Source: Dioscorea cayenensis subsp. rotundata (taxonomy: Eukaryota; Streptophyta; Magnoliopsida; Dioscoreales; Dioscoreaceae). Taken from it: a stretch of DNA of 64,000 nucleotides. The stretch lies in contig NC_052494.1 of assembly GCF_009730915.1 (NCBI RefSeq), positions 434,001 through 498,000 of the forward strand. The letters run 5' to 3'. A model generated the notes under the pieces. The model searched no databases. It was not told where the DNA came from and was given only the letters and a program-made list of their open reading frames with translations. Both the position numbers and the translations under genes were made by a program. Below, in pieces: positions 47,491 to 60,742 of the stretch. Positions within the stretch are counted from its first letter, which is position 1. Each line of letters begins with the position of its first letter.

Positions 47491-48429
47491 CACGTCAATA
47501 TTATAAGAGATATTTTCATATTAATATTTAAATGTATAAAATATAATCAACTGTCTTTTTATTTATTGGCATTGAGTCATTTTACGTAAAGGGTTACTGG
47601 AGAAAGATATAAAATTTAGTCTCAAAACTAATGCAAAACACACGTATGCATGTCCCTAATTGTTTTTTTAATGAAAGTTCTCTTATATTTGTAAAAATAT
47701 ATATAATATAATTTTTTTAATGTTATTGTTTGACATGAGGAGGAAAGAAAAAATGGGTGTAATTAGTATGATGTAAAAAATGGAAATTAGGAAATTACAA
47801 ATATAATTACATAGTTTATAGGGGGATATATGTAAATTGCCATTTAAGTTCTAGAAGGTATATAAATATTGAATATTATAGGGAGGTGTTTGCAAAATAA
47901 ACAACAAAACAACCCAAAAGGAAAAATCCCGGGAAAAAAGCGGATAGATGAAGAATATCAATAAGTCATGACTTAAAAATATCTCGGATAAGATAATGAA
48001 TTGTTGGTGTAAAATGACTAAATTGCCCCTGAATTTTAAGGGACTTTTCCGGGATTAATCTCATTGTTGGACGGTGGAGATGAATCCACTCACCGCCGTT
48101 AGGTCAAATAATACTTTTTTTTAATATTATTATTATATTATAAAGTGAACAAGGTTCAAGGATGAAATAATGAAAAATAAAAAAATAAGGGATTAAAAAT
48201 TGTGATTTTTTTGTAATTTCTAATGGTTTAATTTTTATTTTTTTAATGACATTCATGAAATTTTATTCCCCTGAGAAAAAAAATTTTAAATCAAAACTTT
48301 TATTCTAAATCCTAAAGTTATTACTGTCAGTTTTCCCAAAAGATATGTCATGTACAAATATATAGAAAGTTAGTCATGAACTGTTAAAAATCAATCACAG
48401 ATTTTTCGAAATAATGTGTCTTTATTTAT

Positions 48430-48680
48430 ATATACACATATATATAGAGAGCATCACTTATTTAAAGAAGTTCCTAAATTTGAAATCTATGGACATTCAC
48501 AATACCTGTTGGATTCCAATCCAATGACTACAATCCATTCATAAACAATATCAAACAGTATTAAATAATATTATATAAATATTTCACATTATTATATACA
48601 GTAAAAAAAACATAATATTTTAATAAATAATAGCTATTGAATTATCATTATAAACATTTTAAGTGAACAGTCATGTGTTT
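48430..48680. repeat. dispersed repeat related to 62220-62430
   Basis: Both copies hold AACAATAT-AAACAGTAT-AAATA-TATTA, then TTTTATA or AATATTTTAATA, and then ATAGCTATTGAATTATCATT or ATAGTTATTGGATAATAATT. The shared order indicates a dispersed repeat of unknown class, perhaps a small transposon. Similar fragments occur near 37990-38050 and 42410-42470. Confidence 0.5.
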
Positions 48681-49570
48681 ACACACATTGAAGACTTAAT
48701 GGGTATATATGTAGGAGTTGGTAAAGGAGTGAGGAAACGCTCTTAACGTCACCAGGGTGAGTGGAGATCTAGGTTGGCGGTTTTTGGCATTTAGCTTGGA
48801 GAAGGGTATAATGGTCATTGAAAAGGGCTATGGTGAGTGGAAACCTAGAAAAAGGGTTAATGACGGGATCTGTTAAGGCTTAGTGGGGACACACTAACTT
48901 TCTCAAATTTCCCATTTTACCCTCATCTCTTCTTTTAATTCCCATAATCGCCACTAAACAGATTCAACGGACCAAAAATTCATATTTAATTAATTAATTA
49001 ATAATTATGAAATTCAAAATATATACACCCTTAGACATTACTGTATTTACACATATGCCACCAGAATTTCTTTTGGTTGTTAAAGTACAAAATTGGTCTT
49101 AAATTATATTGAAATATTTATTTTTATAAAAATATTAATTCTTTTATAAATAATATTTATTTATCAAATAAACATACTTATTATTTTTGATATATTACAC
49201 TGGGTCTCTACGTAAGATATTCATATTATTACTAATTAGATGGTTTAACTCACATACGTGAAGATATATATGTATTAAAATATTAAACTATATTTGTCCC
49301 TAACATGTATTTTATCTATATTTTGACAAATATATATACACACGCATACAAATTTATTTTTTTTAAAGATAGGATATATGTAGATATGCAAATTTATCGA
49401 GGTCAAATGTGCAAAATTTCCCAAAATGGATAAATATGATTGAATTAAATTTTTATTTTTATGTTTTTAAAATAATAATAATTATTATTTAATTTTGGTG
49501 GTTAGTGTACAAAAGAGTTGGTGGATGGGGTGCACCAAGCCATGTGGTTGGGCTAACTAACCTCACCCCC

Positions 49571-49598
49571 TCACGTGACCTTCCTGAAGTTCACGTGA
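49571..49598. promoter_or_regulatory. paired TCACGTGA G-box palindromes
   Basis: Two identical 8-bp palindromes, 49571-49578 and 49591-49598, have centres 20 bp apart, about two helical turns. They are 2.6 kb upstream of the SnRK2 start and 3.9 kb upstream of the SWIB gene. They match binding sites of bHLH, bZIP or BZR-type factors; function is inferred. Confidence 0.4.
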
Positions 49599-49779
49599 TT
49601 TACACCTTAGACGACAACATCCTCACCAAAAAAGCACTCCATTTTCAACAATATTGCACTATAATATAAAAATTCTTTTTTTTTATTTCAGTAAAATATT
49701 ATTTTAAAATTTATATTAGATTATATAATTGATAATTTTTTTATAAAATAAAAAAGAACAACTACCTCTTAATTTATTG

Positions 49780-50505
49780 AAACTGAACTCTTTACTTAAG
49801 TGTTTATAAATAGTTAAAAATACGAATTTCAAATCTCAGTTCATATAGGACGAGGGCACGGGTGTGTTGTGAGTATTAATTTCACAACTATACAAATTTT
49901 TAATCCATTGTTTATCCATATTTTATTAAAAAAAAATAATAATAAATAGGTATTTTTTTACATTAATATATAATTTTTTTATTGCTATTTGTGTGATGTA
50001 TGTTTAGCCACGCAGTCATTATTTTTTTATTGTTTTAAATTATGCTTATTTTTTATTTATTTTTTAAAATTTGTCCATGTCCTGTTAAATTGATGTATTT
50101 ACAAATTAAGTATGATATTAATTTTTAATTTAGTCGTTCATTATTGACATTGAACTCTTTACTTATGTGTTTATGTATAGTTAAAAATACGAATTCAAAT
50201 CTTAGTTCATATAAAGATGAAAGCACAGAGTATTATCTTCACAACTGTACACATCTCTAACCCATGGCTTATTCATATTTTATTAAAATAAATAAATAAA
50301 AAAGTATTTTTTATATTAATATATAGTAATTTTTTATTGCTATTTGTGTGATGTAATAAATAAAGCCATATAATCATTGTTTTTTTTATATTTTTATATA
50401 TTTTTTTTTGTTCATTTTTGTAAATTTTGTCAATGTCCTAAAAATTGATGTTTTTGTAAATTAAATATAATTTAAATTTCTATTGTAGTCCTTCATTATT
50501 ATTAT
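49780..50505 (+). repeat. tandem duplication of about 360 bp with SINE-like content
   Basis: Units 49780-50145 and 50146-50505 share GAACTCTTTACTTA-GTGTTTAT, AGTTAAAAATACGAATT, TTCATAT, TCACAACT-TACA, TATTTTATTAAA and TTTTTTATTGCTATTTGTGTGATGTA in order. The AAATCTCAGTTCATAT part resembles the B-box region of the SINE-like copy near 60967. Confidence 0.7.
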
Positions 50506-51560
50506 TATAATTATTTTTGTCGTGAAAAATAAAAAATAAAAATACTTGCATGGTTCATGAAAAATCCTCAACTATTGTTCTTACAAACAAACATGAGAAA
50601 AAAAAATTAAATTATATATTTAAAAAACTAATACATTATATGAAAACAAGAACAATCCAAAATAATTTTGAAAGAATAAAGGGTAGTATTTTGAAAAGAG
50701 AGCTCCATTTTTTTTTTTTTAATTCATAACAATGTCTCCCAAACAATAAACATTTATAGCTGGACTTTATTATAAAACTCAATAAATATGGTACGTATGA
50801 GATAATAATATATTATTATAAGTTTGCATTGATTTTGAGAGCTTATCAACAACTAATTTGTGTTTGATAAGGCGTGAACGTTATCCCAAAGAATAAATAA
50901 ATAAATAAAATAAAATAATAAGTTTACAATCACACCCTCATCAATTTTCATGATTTCATATTTCCCACCTACAAATATGCTATTTTCTAAGGGTATGTAT
51001 GAAAAAAAGTAAAAATGGATAATTACTAACATATCCTAATAAAAATCATATTTGCTTATTACTTTTATAGACTATTTTTATTTATAATTTATGTAAATAT
51101 ATTGTTTATTTTAGAAAATGAATAAAAAGAAGACGGTAAAAAATAATTTATATTTTTATAAAATTCAATCTCAAAGGGTATACAAGTAAATATAATTTTT
51201 ATTTAGCCATGTAAGTAATTTTATTTTTTGAAGAAAAAAGAAGATAGAATTAGAGAGTGCACTTTGTCAAACAAGTTTACTCTTCTTCTTGTTTTGGGTT
51301 TGACTAAATCATCAAAAGTCAACATCATTCGGATTTATTTACAAAAATGTTAACATTATGTTCATATTAAAATATTAAAAATGTTAATATTTTCACCAAC
51401 AAATTTTTCTATTTTTTAATCAATTAAATATCCATCCATTCATTTTCAATTTCTCTTGAATCAATAAAAATATTTTTTATTTTTTTAATAAATAAGCGAC
51501 AAGTCTACTCCGAACACAAACCACGTGAGAATCGGTGAGTTATATCCTGTTCTCATAACC

Positions 51561-51581
51561 ATGATATTATTATTATTTTTA

Positions 51582-51611
<30 letters not shown>
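51561..51611. repeat. (ATT)n/(AAT)n inverted pair
   Basis: (ATT)n is followed directly by (AAT)n through TTTTTAAA, so the strand can fold into a perfect AT hairpin of roughly 15-20 bp. Several other (AAT)n runs in the window are not paired this way. Confidence 0.6.
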
Positions 51612-51612
<1 letters not shown>

Positions 51613-53353
51613 GTTGATGATAAGAATGGTACTTGCCATAAAAGGAAGGAGTTGAAAAGTCAACGAGGAAGCACCGGCCAAAGAACCGGTCATGACTCAC
51701 GAGTGAGAAAACAAATGCATGGTGATGGGGGTGGTAGCTAAGGAGTTGGTTTTGGCTTCCTTTCAATAGTCAAAGCTTTGACCAACTTGACTTTTAATTT
51801 ATTTGATTTTATTTTATGGCATGTTTAATTTATGTTCATCTAATTGATATTGATAATCAAAATTATCCTAACAAACTGATCTCTCCATGTATGGGCAGTA
51901 GGTTCTTTACAAATGTGTATTTATTTTTATTTTTTTTTGTCAAAATAAGCAGCAAGCCCGTTAAAAATATGTCTTCACCCAAAAATTTAAATTTTTACTA
52001 TTTGTGAAAAATTTTACTGGAGATTCAGCTACCAATAGACCATTTAGTTGTTGGTATTTATAAATATATATTAATTATTAGTACAGTTTACATACATGAT
52101 TAACATAATTTGATCACTCTATTAAAAAAATAAATAAAACTACATATGGTAGAGATGATCGGTTAAAGTGGCAGAAATATATAAATATTTATGTGTATTT
52201 TTCTATTTACAAATGTGTATTTTCTATTTTTCTACTTTTAAATTTAATTTATTTAATATTGTAATTCATCTAATTTACATTCACGGTCTAGCACAATGAG
52301 AATAAAAATCAATATTTAAATATTTATGTGGAATATTTCTGCTTTGGTTTATTTCAATGGTTAATTATTTTATTTATTTATTTTTAAATGAACAGGTCAC
52401 CGTGAGCCAAATGTGCACCGGTGTGTTGAGTGCACCATTGATACTCACTTTATGTGCACAGGGATCCATTCGCACGCTACATTGGACTCTATTCAACATG
52501 CTTTATATAAAATTTTAACGCATGTTATCCGTATGGAAAAAAATGTGCCTTACCACAAAACTATACTATTGTTAGTGTTTTAATATTTTTTTTTAAACTC
52601 AACATATTTTATTTCATAATAATTATTTTCTTTAGATTACATTGATTAATTATTTCACCTCAACAAAACACCATGTGTGTGTATATACACACATATATGT
52701 ATATATAATTCTTTATAATAGAGTTCATGCTTTAATTACCTAACCATTTTTTCTCTTTCAAATAATAATAATAATAAAAATAAAATATTGAATAACTTTT
52801 ATTTCTCCATTTTATTTTTAAAAAATTATTTAAAAATGAAACAGTGCTTAACTTAAAGCCCAAGTGGAATTCAAGCCATAGGTCCATCCAAGCCCAAGCC
52901 CACTTATGAGGATTTTTCACATCTCACCCCTGAAAATCTAGTTATTTTATGTTGATCCTTAGAATTTCTCTTTACATACATACCTTTAAATAAAAATTAA
53001 ATTAATAATTAAATAAACATTTTTGCACAATTTGTGTGCATAAGAAATGGCGAGCATCTTTCAACCGTACAAAAATTATCAAGTTTTTATTCAAATAAAA
53101 AATAACCAAAAAATGAGATCTTTGATTGAATTCAATCATCGTATATTCTTTATACATACAGATAAAAAAAGTATCATAATAAATTTGATTTCATTAAAGA
53201 AACCACTTCAATTTCTCTTTAAAAAAATATTTATTTTCAAAATTTTGTTTAAAAAATTAAAAAAGAAAAATCACTGAAAAGAAGAGGAGAGGATTGGAAT
53301 ATAAATACAAATCCTCTCAGGGACCTTTATGAAATTTACCAAAAAGTTATCAA

Positions 53354-53364
53354 GTGGGGCCCAC
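53354..53364. promoter_or_regulatory. TCP-type site upstream of the SWIB gene
   Basis: GTGGGGCCCAC, a near-perfect palindrome of the GTGGNCCC class, lies 168 bp before the start codon, with CACATGTGG and CACACGTTG close by. TCP sites are common in promoters of growth and housekeeping genes; the role is inferred. Confidence 0.5.
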
Positions 53365-53531
53365 CAAAAAGCACATGTGGCACGAGGCACACGTTGAAAT
53401 CCACCTTATCTTAATCCAACGGTCACGATCAACTAGACCCGTTAACCCGAAACCCGCAACGGGTCGTCTATAAAGAGGTCTCCATTGTATCCAAACCCGA
53501 AACCCGAATCCGAGAAGAGAGCGCGGTGGAG

Positions 53532-56500
53532 ATGGTATCGGATGCGGATCTCGTCGGCCGGCTGCGGGAGTTCCTGCGAACCTCCGACCTCTCGACGACG
53601 ACGAATGCGATCGTCCGGCGACGCCTGGAGGAGGACTTCGGCATCGATCTCTCATCCAAGAAGGCCTTCATCCGTGAACAGGTGGATCTTTTTCTCCAGT
53701 CGGAGCTCAACCCTGATGCCAAGAACGAGGCTGAAGAGCCGGTGAAGGGGGAGGATGAAGGGGATGCTGATGGAGAAGTAGATGAAGAGGAGGAGGAGGA
53801 GGAGGAGGAGGAGGAAGAGGAGGAGAGCAGTCATGGGAGGAGTGGCCGGAAGAGAAAGTGCGTTTTCTTTCATTTCTTGTTTTGGTTTCTTGTTATTTGA
53901 ATGATTCTGTTGGGTTTGGTGGTAGGGTTTTGATGATTAAGGTTGGTTGATGTGATTTGTTTGAGGGTTAATTAGGGTTCTTTATTATGATCATTTTTTT
54001 ATTTTGCATTTTGTGAATTTGGTGAAAGAAACGGAAAAAAGAAAGATTCTTTGTCTTGCTTTTCCTCTTTTGGCTGGCCTTTTTTTTAATAAAAAGAAAA
54101 ATTCTCACGGTTTTCGTCCTTTTACTTTGTTCTCTCTGGTTCTTTGTATCAATGATCCAATTTATTTTCAATTTGGGTTCTTTTTTCACTTAATTTCATA
54201 ATGATTGGTGTTCATGTTATTGTATGTAATGGATTTTGTCGGTAATTATCAGCTAGAAGTTTTTGTTGGAAAAGCTATCACTTGGTACTTCTTGGAAACT
54301 TTTGTTGTTTTGGGTTTTGTCGTTCTTTGTCAAGGGTTTCGGCTTTTGCGTTTTGACCAGTATCTTTGAAGTTTTTGTAAGATCGAACTTGTATGAGAAA
54401 TGTTATGTTGTTGCTGGGAAGTGTTCAATTATGAAGTTTCATGGTTTAACTCACAGAAAAGTAAGAAAATTTACATATTTTTTTTATTACTTGCAGGGCT
54501 TAGAAATAAATGTGCCACTAATGATAATTTCTTTAAAGCCCTTTGGTATTTCTAACTGTAACATGGCAGCATACATGAAATGGAATTCTATATATTGTTC
54601 TGTGATTCCCATGCTTTGGTTCTGATTTTCATTCATGTTGCCTGTGATTTGAATTATGATTTAGTAAAATCTGGCATTACTGAGATAACACTCAGTTGTT
54701 GCCTTAAGGATTCAATCAAAAATAATATTCCTCTGAGATATGCACTAACTTCATTTGTGAGTTAACCTTGCTTCATTTGTGAGTATCCTTAGAAAACAAG
54801 ATGCCGCAAATAGAGAAAGGCCATTGTAAGGCCTGGGTCAAGTCTTCCAATGGTGTACTTCTTTCCCTGCCATTTTTTTGCCAGGATTTCTCAAAAATGA
54901 GTTCTCTTTCACTCTGTATGATACAATATATATTTTTTCATAAAGGGCAACTAGGACAGATGGTCAAAATAGAGTTTAGGTGTGGTTGCAATTTTTCTTA
55001 CCTGTGCTCTGAAAGTGTATCTTCTTTCTGGTTAACTTTGAGGTGCAGTGAGGCCAGAAATTCTTCTTGTCTGTTGGCAGGAGTTGTCTTGAAATTCTTA
55101 ATTTTCATTCTTGGTTAACCTATTCAGATAGAAGCCACATCAGGGAAGCAAGCCTTGAGAAAGAGTAAACTATTCAGCTTAATGGCAACCCACCTATATG
55201 TAGATGAGATTCTTCTTATAATGAAGGATGTTTCTCTTTTAATGGTGGTCTCTTTGAAGACCACATAAAAAATGGAAATTTGACTTTTTCTGTTTGAGTA
55301 ATAATCTAACTTGCTTTATGCTTGGTTTTTAAATTATTTAATGTAGAGAGGTTTTCCAATTATGTGCATACTTATTTGGGAAGCTACTTAGTCCTATTGT
55401 TGTCTATTACTGCAATGTGTTTGCTTGTTGGGAAAGATTTCATATAGTAGTGCAGGCCTTCGAGGTGTTAGGGGATGGAGGGCTTACTTTGTTGAACCAT
55501 TTTTTTTTATATCGCATTTTTATGATATGAGGTTATATGTATCTTGATTTGCCTCTATCATTTACCCACTTTTTAATCAACTCAACTAGATAGGCTTCTT
55601 CCTTTTGTTTCCTTGTGTAAGATCAAATGATTAACTGGATAAATGCGTGCGTGTGGGCACATGCATGTGTGTGCCTCAGTATTTTCCACAATCTTTTCTC
55701 CGAGGGATATTTTATGCTAGAATTCTCAAATTTGAGTGCTTGAACTGTTTCTGCTTGTGCTTTCCTATTCTTCAGAACTAATTTATTGGTTCAGCATAAT
55801 GTGCCATTTCTAATGCATGATATCTGTGCCCATCATCATACTATGTAGATCTAACAAACTCGGTAAGGAAACTAAGAAGAGGGGCGGTGGTTTTACAAAA
55901 GTCTGTAGGCTCTCCCCACAACTTGAAATGTTTATTGGAGTCTCTGAATTAGCCAGAACAGAGGTAAAGACTTGAATATCTTGTGAGTTTGTTGTTTCTT
56001 TTAGACTTAGTTATTTCAAGGGAATATTTCCAAATCATCATCATCATCATCATTATCATCATCATCATCTTATTCTTCTTCTTTTTATTTCAATTTTCTG
56101 ATTACAGGTTGTTAAGAGACTCTGGGCTTATATTCGGGAAAACAATTTGCAAGATCCATCCAACAGGAGAAGGATATTATGTGATGAGAAATTGCAAAAC
56201 CTTTTCAATGTTAATGCAATTGACATGTTTCAAATGAACAAAGCATTAGCAAAGCATATTTGGCCCTTGGATTCAGAAGATGGTACAGTTTTTAAATTGT
56301 TCCTTATACTATTTATTTGATGATTCTAACATGAATGTTTGGGTTGAAAATTCACGTGGGCCGATTTTCATTAATCTGTGGGAAAATGCACATAGAAAAT
56401 CATCTCATGGAGTATATCTTTGCTGATATCTAGATCATGAAATCTTCAAGTCACTTAGAGGGCACTTATTGTCTTTAGTTATCTTGCCTTCGGATGATTA

Positions 56501-59500
56501 AATAACTGTAGAAATATCTTGATTCATAAATTGAAATTTAGTTGTGTTCTGTTGTTGTTATGGTGAATTTTTGCAAATTTAATTTAAATTTAATGGTAGT
56601 GTTTCTCCTTTGTAAGGGTACATTGGCTTCAGCTCATTTTGAACAATATGTAAAGATCTGTCCATTTATGTTAAGCTCACCAATGCTCATGAATATACTT
56701 TTAATTGATAGCTTGCTGTTCTGATCTTCTTTACATTATAATGTTTGGCCCACTAAAAGGTTGTTAATTGTAGGAGAGCTTTTTCTTGCAACAAAATGAA
56801 CTTCTCAAGGCATGGGAGTCTGGCATAATGGGGATGAATGGTTAGATTGGTTGAGTTTGTCTGTTATTGGTATTGAGTTCTGATTTGGTTCATTTTATTG
56901 ATAAATTGCTGGATTATGATAGCAAGCTTTTTGGTGGTCGCATCTGTCCTGTAACATTCTTGTTTGGCAGGTCTTAGTTTTTGTTTGTGAATGTCATCTA
57001 TGCCAATTATGTGGAAAGTGATAGCTGTATTGGACCGAGTATTACTTCATATAAATGAGCATATTCAGGAACAGCTTTCCATCCGAATTTCATTGACTTT
57101 GTTTACTATTTTCTTATGCAAACTGATATAGCCCATACAATCTATTGCCTGTTATATTGATAGATTTCTGATATAAGTTGTTTATGCCTCCCGTTCGATT
57201 ACCAATTTGAGAACTTCTACTGGATCTATGAAAAATGATTTATTGTCAAGGATGTTCGTAGGATCTTTTCCTTTGTTATGTTTGTGATGTCTATATAGAG
57301 CTTTCTTATGAGTGAGAGATCAGTTTCCCTAATGATTTATGTTTTATTATTTTGCAGGTCCAGCCAATTCAACTCCTAAAGAAAAACAGCAAAAGAAACA
57401 GAAAGATGAAGGTTTGACATGCACAACACATTATAAATTAATTACATTTCTGAATGCATTTTGCATGTTTTGTCTTACTTTGCCATCAGATTCACGTGAA
57501 TTACTGGAAAAGGCAATTTCCTGTTTAGGATTCTTGTATAAGACTAAAGATTTATTCCTTTCTTTTGGTTGTTTATGAATGAGAAATCAGTTTTGTAAGT
57601 GATTTATGTTTCAATGTTCAAAAAAAATATCTGATATCCAATCTGATATTTTTTTTAGCAGGTCCAGCTGAGTCATCTCAGAAGGAAAAGCATCATAAGA
57701 AGCAGAAAGAGGAAGGTTAGGAAATGCATTGTATGCTATTAATCAGTTTTCTTTCACCAATGTAATTTTGCAAATCACATCCTGCTTGGATATCAGATTC
57801 TGATGAATCACCACCAAAAGCAAAAGGTCGAAAAGGAGGTGGTTTCCTCGCTCCACTCCAACTTTCAGATGCTCTAATTAAGTTCATTGGTACTGGAGAA
57901 AGTGCTCTATCAAGGTCTGATGTTGTGAAGAGAGTATGGAACTACATAAAAGAAAACAAGTTGCAGGTATAATCGGTTTTAGTTTTGATCTGAGCTTTAG
58001 CTACTGCTTAATTATGGGCCTCATGGAGGAGTTTGATTTTATACTTGACGTTTGCATCTTGTCTGAAAGCACTACAATCATATAATTGATGGTTCAGTTG
58101 CCTTTAGTTGTGTGCATCATGGGTACTGGCTTTACACTTGATGTTTGCATCTTGTCTGAGAGCACTGCTCTGATATAATTGTTTGTTCAATTTTCCTCTA
58201 GTGGTCAACAAAGGCATGGGTTTTCTCTAATTAACAACCATTGTGGCCATCTTGCAATCCCTACTTCCATGTGCTACACAAACAGAAGAAAAGAAAACGC
58301 AAACATTCTCTTTTAATTTTTTAGGGGATGTATCAGAGGCATTCCATTGGATAGATACACACTTTGAGACATATCCTTTTGGATGTTCTAGGAAGTATAG
58401 AAATTACCTCAAGTAAATTTTCTTTGATTCTATATCCCCTCAATAGCTTAAGAGTCATACTATTAGCAATGAAATTTAGGATGTGGCCTTTTAGACTTTT
58501 AGAGAAGATCTTTACAATTCAAAATTAATAATCTGCTCTTGCCAGAAATTCTAATTTCCTGTTTCATTCTTTTTCTACGGAATTGTCGGGCCTTTGTTCA
58601 GGATTTGATGTTGGTGTCACTTTTTTCTCCTTTTCTTTTTATTTTATGTTATTTATTTATATTTTGAGAAATGTGTATAAGCCACTACGTCATATACAAG
58701 ACACAAGCCCTCGACCTCCAATTGGGGATGAGATTGTTATACCAACTCGTCATTTTGGAGATGATATGTTGGCGTGACTAAGAACCCTTGAGTTTGAAGA
58801 CATTGAATATTCTAATAATTCTTGGAGGGATAATCGACTAATGCAAGCTATATGCATTTAACTTGAATTGAGCATAAATCCCACTGTTTAGGAATTTGGA
58901 CTTAATATGAAGGTCCAATTGAGTTAGTCTTGCAAATATTCTATGATTGACTTTGTTGAAGAGGCCTAATTTGAAAAACTAATCATTGAGCAACTTTGTC
59001 AAGAGTGCCCTGAGGCTAGCAAACTGTGCTACAGGACATTTATCTCTTTTGTCTTTTTCTATCAGCCCGACAGTGTGACGCATTGTACCTGAATTTTACC
59101 AAGTGTTTTTCAGTGACTTGTAACATTTAGGGAATCCACCCTGGCCATGTAGAATCCACACCTCATGTTGACCAGGGAAAGCCACAGGAAGGTGCAGAAT
59201 CTGCTCTAAATGCTAAAGATCTAGATTCAATGTATGTGAATGTGGAAATCCTGCTAGATCACTGCCTAGCTGTACAAAGTTGGTGAAAATGGCAGTTTTA
59301 TTCAAATCAAAACATGTAATCTTGCATCGATGGCATGTGTCTGGTAAACAGTTTCTGTTCCAATTATTTCTTTGTCCTGCAATCCTACCTTAGAAAAGGT
59401 TAACTAGTATCATCGAGAGCCTGCAGTTTAGTAGTCCCTTGCTAAATGTGGGGACTTCATGACTTAGATGGAAACAGCTATTTTACAATGAACTTTGATA

Positions 59501-59837
59501 TGATTTGATTTATCTTCATGTTACTATTCCATTTGATTTTTAGCTTTTTCTAGGCCTGCTTTGACATTAATATAGTAAAATCTAACACTCATTGCATTAC
59601 CTGCATGCATGCATTTTATCAGCAAGGATATTTCTGAATTTTAAGAAACAAAGATTATGAGGATTTTTTGTTGTTGAATTAAGGATTGATATTGCGTTTT
59701 TCTCTTGGAAGGATCCTGCTGACAGGAGGAACATCATATCTGACGAGAAGCTTAAAGAACTGTTTAACGTCGACTCGTTCCATGGTTTTACCGTTTCTAA
59801 GTTACTGACAGCACATTTTGTAAAAGCCGAAGACTGA
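53532..59837 (+). CDS. DEK_C and double SWIB/MDM2 domain protein
   Basis: Seven exons, 53532-53857, 55849-55963, 56108-56282, 57358-57411, 57662-57715, 57797-57966 and 59712-59837, with GT-AG sites and consistent phases, give 339 residues. The protein is probably nuclear and chromatin-associated, of the plant UAF30/SWIB-domain type. A DEK_C domain spans residues 1-62. A run of about 17 Glu, encoded by a GAG microsatellite at 53785-53825, precedes a basic GRSGRKRK patch. SWIB domain 1 covers about 119-204 (RLSPQLEMFIG to FQMNKALAKHIWP) and SWIB domain 2 about 252-337 (APLQLSDALIKFIG to FTVSKLLTAHF), each split by introns at matching places after the ...E/Q position. The linker is made of two similar Lys/Gln-rich micro-exons (54 bp each). 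Start ATG is in GAGATGG. The precise complex is unknown. Confidence 0.9.
57300..57840 (+). repeat. intragenic duplication of a micro-exon cassette (SWIB gene)
   Basis: Two units, about 57300-57560 and 57569-57840, share ATGA-TGAGA-ATCAGTTT and TGATTTATGTTT, a 54-bp exon beginning GTCCAGC and ending GA-GAAG, and a CATCAGATTC or TATCAGATTC acceptor. Both 54-bp exons are predicted used. The acceptor-like site in unit 1 (57489) has no matching donor and looks like a dead copy of the exon 6 start. Confidence 0.7.
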
Positions 59838-60600
59838 TGCAGAAAAACTGGTAAATTGGTAACACGCAAGGGCAGTTCCGGGCAATTTTGTTTTGAGAAT
59901 GTGTTTTGCAAGCTTTCATAATTAACTGTTTTATTTAACTGTCTTGTCTTTCTAGCTCGATCGCCTTCGGAGAATATCAAGAAGATGAAAATGAAATTTT
60001 TTTGTTCATTTCTTTTATCTAATGCATTCGCGTAATATATTATTGCTTCTTCTTTTGTTTTTCTTTCGCTTATCATTTTCGTGAATGAGATAAGGGATGT
60101 TTTAATCAGAGCCATTACATCAGGGAAACAAGAGATCAGTAGAATATTTTCTTATGTTTGCCACTTTGCATTTGATTCTTTGTTATTGCTATCTTGATTT
60201 CTGATTGTCTCTACATTACAGTTAGAGATATTAAAAAAATTAAAAAGTCGAAGATGGCGATGGCTCCGGCGACGGTGGCCGCTCGTATGATAAAAGGTAC
60301 AAAGAGCTGACTCTTGTTACTGCACTATTGAACTTTTTTTATACAAATCTTATCCGGAATCCATTTCTAGATCAGAATATATATTGTCTTGCAACTTAGA
60401 AATTCTGCATGTGAACTACTGAAACTGGTTCTGTTTGATCCTCTAGAGTTTTGATAGACAAAAAGTATACATGTCCCATGTGAAGTGGGGTCATGAGAAG
60501 ATAGCACAGAACATGCCCCTTTTTTTTTTCTATTCAAATTTATAAATCTGAATTTACATTGATGTAGGGATTAATAAAAATTAATAAATGCTAAAAGATT
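59838..60600 (+). other. SWIB gene 3' region with a possible extra exon
   Basis: Holds the 3' UTR. At 60223-60298 a TTACAG acceptor precedes an open, locally GC-rich stretch (GGCGATGGCTCCGGCGACGG in its middle) that ends at AAAAG|GTAC, a good donor. It could be an alternative 3' exon, an intron-flanked UTR piece, or the start of an unrecognised gene; no downstream partner exon was found. Confidence 0.3.
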
Positions 60601-60626
60601 CACAGCACAAAGAATTTGGCCCCGTT

Positions 60627-60742
60627 GTTAATTTGGTGGTGTTGGACTTTTAAATGTCCCGAGTTTAAGTCTGAATATAGTACTGTTAATTTGGTGGTGT
60701 TGGACTTTTAAATGTCCCGAGTTTAAGTCTGAATATAGTACT
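60627..60742 (+). repeat. exact 58-bp tandem duplication
   Basis: Units 60627-60684 and 60685-60742 are identical. Each holds CCCGAGTTTAAGTCTG, a pol III B-box-like motif, so the duplicated piece is probably part of a SINE. Confidence 0.85.

Larger units (their letters stand above)
46985..53340. other. divergent intergenic region between SnRK2 and the SWIB gene
   Basis: About 6.4 kb without a recognisable gene. The first 250 bp, GC-rich near 47030-47110, are the SnRK2 5' UTR and promoter. The rest is AT-rich and holds the repeats and G-box pair listed separately. A GC-richer stretch at 48720-48900 and another at 52390-52500 have no recognisable coding content. Confidence 0.65.

Noticed and set aside
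53526-53534. SWIB gene start at 53526
   Set aside because: That codon is GTG; the first ATG in frame is at 53532.
57490-57515. An extra SWIB-gene exon after the 57489 acceptor
   Set aside because: No GT donor follows in a usable phase; it is better explained as a dead copy from the cassette duplication.
58583-58777. Small protein gene within a SWIB intron
   Set aside because: Low-complexity Phe/Tyr-rich frame in a T-rich stretch, no domain, and it lies inside a predicted intron.
59597-60115. 172-codon antisense frame across the last SWIB exon
   Set aside because: It overlaps the conserved sense exon 7 and has no recognisable domain.
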